DNA from: Campylorhamphus procurvoides
Lineage: Eukaryota > Chordata > Aves > Passeriformes > Dendrocolaptidae
Assembly (NCBI GenBank): GCA_013396655.1
Contig: WBMV01002648.1
Coordinates: 75,411 to 139,410 of the forward strand
Reading direction: 5' to 3'
Length of the DNA stretch: 64,000 bases
Part shown: piece by piece, positions 57,613 through 64,000 of the stretch
Numbering within the stretch: the stretch's first letter is position 1
Layout of the letters: each line of letters opens with the position of its first letter
Position numbers and translations under genes: made by a program
Notes under the pieces: model-generated
Seen by the model: only the letters and a program-made list of their open reading frames with translations
The model's database searches: none
Told to the model about the DNA's origin: nothing

Positions 57613-60600
57613 TTCTTGGATATTTTTTGTTGTCAAAAACAAAGAGAGATGGGCCAAGCACAGCCTTCTGTGCTCAGGAGAGCCCCATATTCAGGAAAAC
57701 TTTCCACTTCAGCTCATCATGCTTTTACATAATAAGAAATTGGTGAATTTGCTTCGGGTAGTTCTCCCTGGAAGCCATAGTTAGGCAAATTGATCAACTT
57801 TTAAAAACTGAAGTTTAAACTTCAAACCAGCTTAACATGTGTCCTGTTTTGTTCTCTTAGAACCCCACCAAACTCACTATTCTGACTTCCAGCTTTACAG
57901 CTGCAACATAGTTCTCCAAGCATCCTAAACTTCAGTTTTGCAGTTTATAATTACCTCAGCAACAGCTAAATTTCCTAAAGGTTCTCTCTGGTACCTTCCT
58001 TCCCTATTCTAAACTGAATCCTTATGTCTTTTGTGCTGACAGTCTGTGTTATCAACCAGTTTAGAAGTAGCTTCCTCAGTTTATGGCGTTTCAAAGGAGA
58101 GAAAGATTTAATGAGTATTCATATATTTGCCCTCTGGCCTGCTCAGCATTATTGCTTTCCTGACACACACTTTCTGTGTGCCTACAGAGGAAGTTCTTGT
58201 TACTTCTGATACCTACTTTTATCTTGCACTGTTTTTGTCCCTGTATGATTTATGACATTTTCATTCTTATCTTCTGTAATTTTGCTAATTTTTTTTTTAC
58301 TTTCTGCATACTTCTTTTATTTAAGGCATTAAAATACAATTAAATCAGATTGGTCAGTTGTTGCACTTATCAGTGGGTCCACTGGAAATGTAGCAACAGG
58401 AATTTTTTTCTGTTAGCTCTAGTATTGTTTCTTTGAGGAACCATTTCCTCACTCCCTTTGAATCCCAAGGGATTTTTGCATGGCAGTGCTTGAGCTTATT
58501 CATACCTGCCCATTTTGTAATGTGTCACTCTGCTGAAAAATGGTGCCAGTGGTGGGCTCTCTTCTAAGAATATGCCCCCATGCTAGTGTCAGCTTCATTG
58601 AAAAGAAGGCATTGAAAAGGAGACTCTTCTCCTGCTACAAGATCTGTCAGCTAATGTTTAAGCATAAAGCAGCATGCTGAGCATTCTTCAGCGTGAAAAG
58701 GCTTTCAAATACAACTCTGAAAATAGAAGAGATGAATGATGGAGTATATTGAACGTGATGATATGACTCTTTCCCCTGTTCCAGGATAAAAAGAGTGAAG
58801 CTAAATAAATGAAAGAGAATGGTAAATTTTAAATCTTCAATAAAATCAATAGTTTCTTGCCTGACCTTGCAAGAGACAGATATGGAATACTCTGACTCCC
58901 CTCTACTCAAGAAATAACACTTTGGGAAAAGACAAGAGTATGAGAAGAGCAGGTCTGTATCTTTGTATCAGAGTAAGGAGGTTGATCTCTAAATAATGCC
59001 CTTCTCCAGCAAATAAACTCTGCAGCCTTATGTTGCTTGGGAAGTGCTACTCTTGAGGTAGGAGTAAGGATCTTGATATGTGCTCAACTGGTCTAAGAAA
59101 AAATATTTATAAGATATATTTACCAAATATCAACTGGTTTAGCATGTTAATCACCTATCTTACCATGGCAGAAGCTAAATGCTGCAAAGGAAACAGCATG
59201 GGTTACTGCATATGGTCTTATATTGCACTAGCTGCTGAATAGCTGAAATCTGTTTCAAATATTTGCAAGAGAAAATAATTTGTTAGCTGACAAATGTAAG
59301 TTCCAGTCTTAAAATTCCTAATGCTGGTTACTTGAATAAAAGAAGACAGAAAAAATAATAAAGGGTAAGCTTTGACAGCCATTGCAGTCAGTTTTACTAG
59401 TCCAGCCAAAATGAGCAGTGCAACCCCTCCTGCAGGACTCTTTGTGGCTGTTTTCCTTGTGTGGTCAGATGGTGTCGTACCATATCACTCCTGTAGTGTC
59501 CTTTTCCCAGTCACCTGGAAAGAAGTCTGTATAGTGGAAGTGGTGGAATATACTGTTTGAGGAATGTCTAGGTCATTGGTGAATCAAGGGGAATCAGCAT
59601 TTATCCTTTTTGCCCCAGAGAAACTGTCATGCCTTTGTCTGCAGAGCACTCAGATCTTCAGAGCCCTCACTTACTATGGCTGCCATATATGCCATAGCAG
59701 CTTAGAGGCACAAGATACTACATGGCATATAAAATTGTTCCCTAGCATAAATGAAATGAATATTTATCAGGATCAGCATCTTGCATCTTCCAGCCTCAAA
59801 GGATGGGTTCCCAGGCAGAACAGGAGCCTGGCTAACTAGTCTGCCTTTGAAATCCAAAGCCTTTTTGCTATAACCCTGGTTTTGCATTGACACAGTTCTT
59901 TGAAAAAGCCCTAGTCAAGATAATACAAAAGAAAGTATTATCAGTATATCTTATTATAATAAGACAGACAGGTTTATTTCATCATCAGAGGAATTCACCC
60001 ATATTTATCTTATGATCATCTGAAATTTCATATTACACATGAAAAGATATCCCTTTGAAACTTGTGGCATGAGACCTCTAAATTTTCTGCACTCTCACTT
60101 TAAGATCACAAGCTAAATTGATGAACTATTCTGAGTCCTGGATATTTTCTGCAGTTCATTACATGCTGATGTTCATTGATGATATTAATGGCAGTTCCTC
60201 AATAAGCAAACTTTTCCCTCACAAATGTTGCATAAAATACAAGTAGCTACGTATGCAGTGGGATTTTGCAAAGAAATTTGCCAGACCTCATGTTCGATGG
60301 CATTGCTCTAAGAATGTGAAGTTCCTAAGTGCTTCAGTCACAAACTGAATTTCATTTCTCTTTTCACTACAGCCACTTTTAAGTGTAGAGATATATTCAA
60401 TTGGTAAACTATATTTTGAGCTGCTTTAAATGTGTTCAGGCATAAGGAAATTACTAACTTTCTTACTAAATAAAGAAGAAAGTTAAAATGGACATAATTT
60501 CTGACACATTATTTCCATAATCACCACAAGCTTAATACCCATATTAGTGATTTGGAGCCAGTGCTTTTAAATGTAAACCAGTACTTCTACTTTGTAGCAC

Positions 60601-63600
60601 ATTGTACATTTTCAAACAATAAAGCTATTCTAAAGCAAAACTTTGTGGTGTTTTCTTAATTTTGTGCAAAAAATTAACCTTCTATAATTTTGGTTTGAGA
60701 TCTCTAGGTCCTATTTCCATTAGTATAGCTTCCATGCTAAAATGGATATATTTTCCTGAATTTGGGCCACAGTGTACCACTGGGTAACTGAGTAGCCAAA
60801 ATATTCTGCAAATGAAATGATGGATGATTCTTTCTTCAACTGTTGGGTTCTCTTCAGCCAAATGAAGGCTTCAATCATTACTAGTCCAATCTCCTATTCA
60901 TATTATAGGTAAATAATGTTAGTAACAATCATGATGTATATATTTTACATGGTGTATTTTTAAAATAGAGCAACTGTTTCCTTGCAGAATTTCTTGAACT
61001 GACTCGATGATTGATATTTCATGCACATATTTTTATTCACAGAAACATCATATTTTTAAAATAAACCAAGATTTTTTAAATGCCCTTTTTAATTCTTGAA
61101 TGCAATCATAAAAACATAAAACACACAATCTAACTTTTATTGTAGAAGATTCCTTATGCCTCTTAGAATATTTGTTTGTTTGGGTTTTCCCCTCAAAATT
61201 CCAGATTGTGTGAATAAGACACTTTATACAAATTGGTTATTATTTTTGCCAAAGATAAAATTACTTTGGAAAAACTTCTGCTATGAAAAGCTGTGTACTC
61301 TTCGTACAATATATTCCAGGTACATATGGCAGGAAATGAGCAGATAAAAGATAAAATACTAGAATTTTCAGCAAATGAATCAGAAAGCAAATAGAGAAGC
61401 AGCTCCTTTAAAGGAATTTTTCTAATAAAAGGTGTAAAATGAAATGGTGTAATAATAACTTGGTCCTGAAGATATTGTATGATAGTTTGAATTATAATGA
61501 AATGCTGCCAGAAACCATCAGACTGCAACCACAGTGTTGTTTCACAAGGTGGCAGAGCTACTCTTCATATTGTGCATGTATACTCTTCTTCAACCAATAT
61601 ATAATCAGCCTCCCAGAGTAGCTGTGAAAGAGCCTACCTGCATTCAAATGAAGAAAGCATGAGGAGGGTCTTAAGCATAGGCAACTTTTCAAGCCCAGTC
61701 CAAGGCTTATTGAAATCAATAAGCAGCTTTCCAGTGTCTTCGAGGGGAATTTAATAGTTTATCCATGGTCTGTTTAAACTCTCCTGCCAAGCTTTCTTTC
61801 CTGAGTGTGATTAGCTGCAGCAGACAACATATTAAACTTCTCAGAAAAAATAAGCTCATAATGCTTAGCTCTCATCTGGCTTTTTAGAAATCTTAGTATG
61901 ATTACTAATACACTCAGCTAGTAATAAGAACTAGAAGCTGACACATCTGTAATCCTACCAAATTCAATGGGACTGTTTCTAAGTAAATTCTAAAAAAAGA
62001 ATACTGGTAGACTGAAAAAGCGGTTTCTAATTAAAATTCTTGATATTTTTCTCCCTTAATTTTACAGTACAATTACTTATATTCTTAATTCCAACTTTGA
62101 AATTCATCTCTAGGTTCAAGATGAAAAAGTGACATAATATAGAAAAGGAACATTTCCCCCCTAGTTTTAAATAACAATTGCAAAGCAATGTTATTGCAGT
62201 ATTTAATGAAGAGGATGAGTCTTTCAGTATGACTATTTGTCCTTCATCCCGACATTTCAAGTTGCAGACCAGAAGGACATTCTATTAGGTGACTTTGATG
62301 ACAATTCTAAGTAAAAGTAATATCTGAGTAAAATTCTTAGCAAATTTAGAAAAAAAGTTCAGTTTGTTATCAACTTATTTATATCCTCTTCAACAGTTCT
62401 TAAAAAATGGGTTGCGTAACTTCGTGAAACCAACATGCTTAGAATCCATGGTTAGGATCAGACTTCTGGCCTCATGGTTCTGCCTTTTAATTTGTCCTTT
62501 TAAGATGTCACGTGGTTCAGTGACATTAAATGTTGGAGGAGGGAGAGTGTATATGTTTATTATCACTTTTGTTTTGGTGAATTTATAATGAAAGATTATT
62601 CCTCTCTTCCTCCAGCAGCAGTAGCTGCTTACCTCTGTAGACATCCTGCTGTTTCCTTGCTTTTACATTTTTCTTCTAAGTGGACTTGTTTTTCACTTAA
62701 ATTTTTATTCTTTGCAAATGGTTTGAAAAACCTTCAGAGTTTTTGGCATCCACTTCTGAAAGCAGTGCCCTCTACCTTCACAAAACAACACAACGAAGTA
62801 TATCACATGGCTTCCTTGTGTGCATTGCTGCAGCCTGTAGATTAACCAGTAATGAATTTGTATACAGAGGATATGGCCACTGCTATTAAAAAATTAATCT
62901 TCTATTTTACCTTCTTGTGTTTCCAAGTGAAAAAAATAAACAAAACAAAACAACAACAAACCACAACAAAAAAACCCCAAACCAAACGAACACCAACCCT
63001 CTCCCCCCTCCCCCCCCAGCAAACCAATATTTGTGGCCAGGTTGATCAAATGGTGGTGCTACCTTTGGTACTACAACAATTAGTAAAAGTTATTACAACA
63101 AAAACTTTTCCAGTCTTATGAACATATCTTACAACTTTGAAAGAAAGCACTATACAGTTTATTTTCCTACTGTAGATGTTTCAGATAAGTTATGTTAAAG
63201 AAGAAAAGTTTTTACTTTCAATCTTGATCTTTCTTCATACAGGTTGTTTTCAGAGTACATTGAGAATTAAATGTTTCTGCTGAGGTCTTTAAAAGAGAAA
63301 TTTTCTGTTGTGCTCCTTACAGTTGTAGCTACCTCTTTACCAGGACTGCTGCACATGGCTTTCTGTCTATCCTAAGCAGATGCAAGACATTGCTGACTTT
63401 CTTTCAAATGGCAGAGATTGCTTCACTTAATCCCTATATCTGCCACTAGAATAGGAGGCAAAAAAGTGTGACAAAAAGGTTGAGACAAACGTATTTAAAT
63501 CACTTGAGACTATGTCTTCCATACAAGTCCATGGCTATTGTAGCACTTGAGGAGGAAGAGAGTAAATACTGCTGTGCACCATACAGAATCACTTAACGTA

Positions 63601-64000
63601 TCTCACACAGAAGTGGGACATAGTATGGATGTCTCCTATTCATAAGATAGAGTGAATTAGTCTCATTTATTTGTATTCTAAGATGAGAGGGAGAACAACT
63701 ACGAAATACAGACAAGATAAACAGTTTGAAAGATAAGAAAAATAAAGCAGGTTAAATAAAATTTACATATAAACTGCCAGTGTAAACTTTTGTGTAATAA
63801 TATTTAATAAATAATGGTGCAAATGTTGTATCTGAAAGGATTTTTCTAAGTTTGGATTTCACAGCCCAGCCTATCACACATATTATTTCATTTAGGTCTT
63901 AATAAAAAAATAAATTACAGGAATATAGAGTTCCATGTTTACTTTGCATTAAATTGCAGATGGCATATTTTTTTTTTCTTTTCACAAATGAAAGATGGGT
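57613..64000. other. Intergenic desert to the window end
   Basis: AT-rich with no coding similarity, RNA gene or LINE that I recognise. The only clear feature is an A/C- and C-rich tract at 62930-63019. In human the next gene is CHSY3, and nothing of it is seen here. Confidence 0.6.
62930..63019 (+). repeat. A/C-rich tract ending in C runs
   Basis: AAAACAAAACAACAACAAACC-like sequence grades into CCAAACC steps and then C runs (CTCCCCCCTCCCCCCCC). On the minus strand it is a G-rich then GT/T-rich tract with quadruplex potential. Confidence 0.8.

Noticed and set aside
1..64000. CRISPR arrays, prophage, operons or bacterial defence systems
   Set aside because: No regularly spaced direct repeats or prokaryotic genes are present. 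The sequence is vertebrate.

Overview
The window is vertebrate nuclear DNA, almost certainly from a bird. Genes are split into small exons separated by kilobase introns. The interspersed repeats are mainly CR1 LINEs with the avian-type 3' end, where the element stops in copies of an ATTCTATG-like octamer. There are no bacterial-style operons. Only two protein genes can be supported, and both are on the + strand.

Region 1 (1-27475) is the 3' part of ADAMTS19. Six coding exons (702-855, 4434-4569, 6819-7023, 8923-9075, 24176-24353, 26257-26408) join in frame to give 325 residues. These cover the end of the spacer domain, four thrombospondin type 1 repeats and the C-terminal PLAC domain, followed by a 3'UTR of about 1.07 kb with an AATAAA at 27454. 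The introns hold an LTR-like element (about 2943-3650), two CR1 copies (15285-16632 and 18751-18962) and microsatellites.

Region 2 (27476-32383) is a short intergenic space of about 5 kb. It holds a very decayed CR1/L3-like LINE, two clean inverted repeats and an 18-bp minisatellite.

Region 3 (32384-41755) is MINAR2 (KIAA1024L), complete in three coding exons (32393-32557, 40418-40663, 41522-41701). It encodes a 196-residue protein with one C-terminal membrane segment. Its first intron holds a CpG-rich block (about 33540-34200), a G-quadruplex motif at 34504-34532 and a CR1 copy.

Region 4 (41756-64000) shows no recognisable gene. It has a CTCF-like motif in a GC-rich block (43540-43870), a head-to-head CR1 pair at 44188-44872, a CR1 crossed by a 119-base assembly gap (51930-53323), a long dead CR1 (55205-57612), and homopolymer and A/C-rich tracts. 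After about 57.6 kb it is mostly featureless AT-rich sequence.

The order ADAMTS19 then MINAR2 on one strand matches human 5q23. In birds much of human 5q corresponds to the Z chromosome, so Z linkage is likely but not shown by the sequence. The two genes have separate roles: a secreted matrix metalloprotease-family protein and a small membrane protein needed for hearing. I found no convincing new multi-gene system. The observations most worth checking are the intronic CpG island with its G-quadruplex, the CTCF-like site, the LTR, and the inverted repeats.
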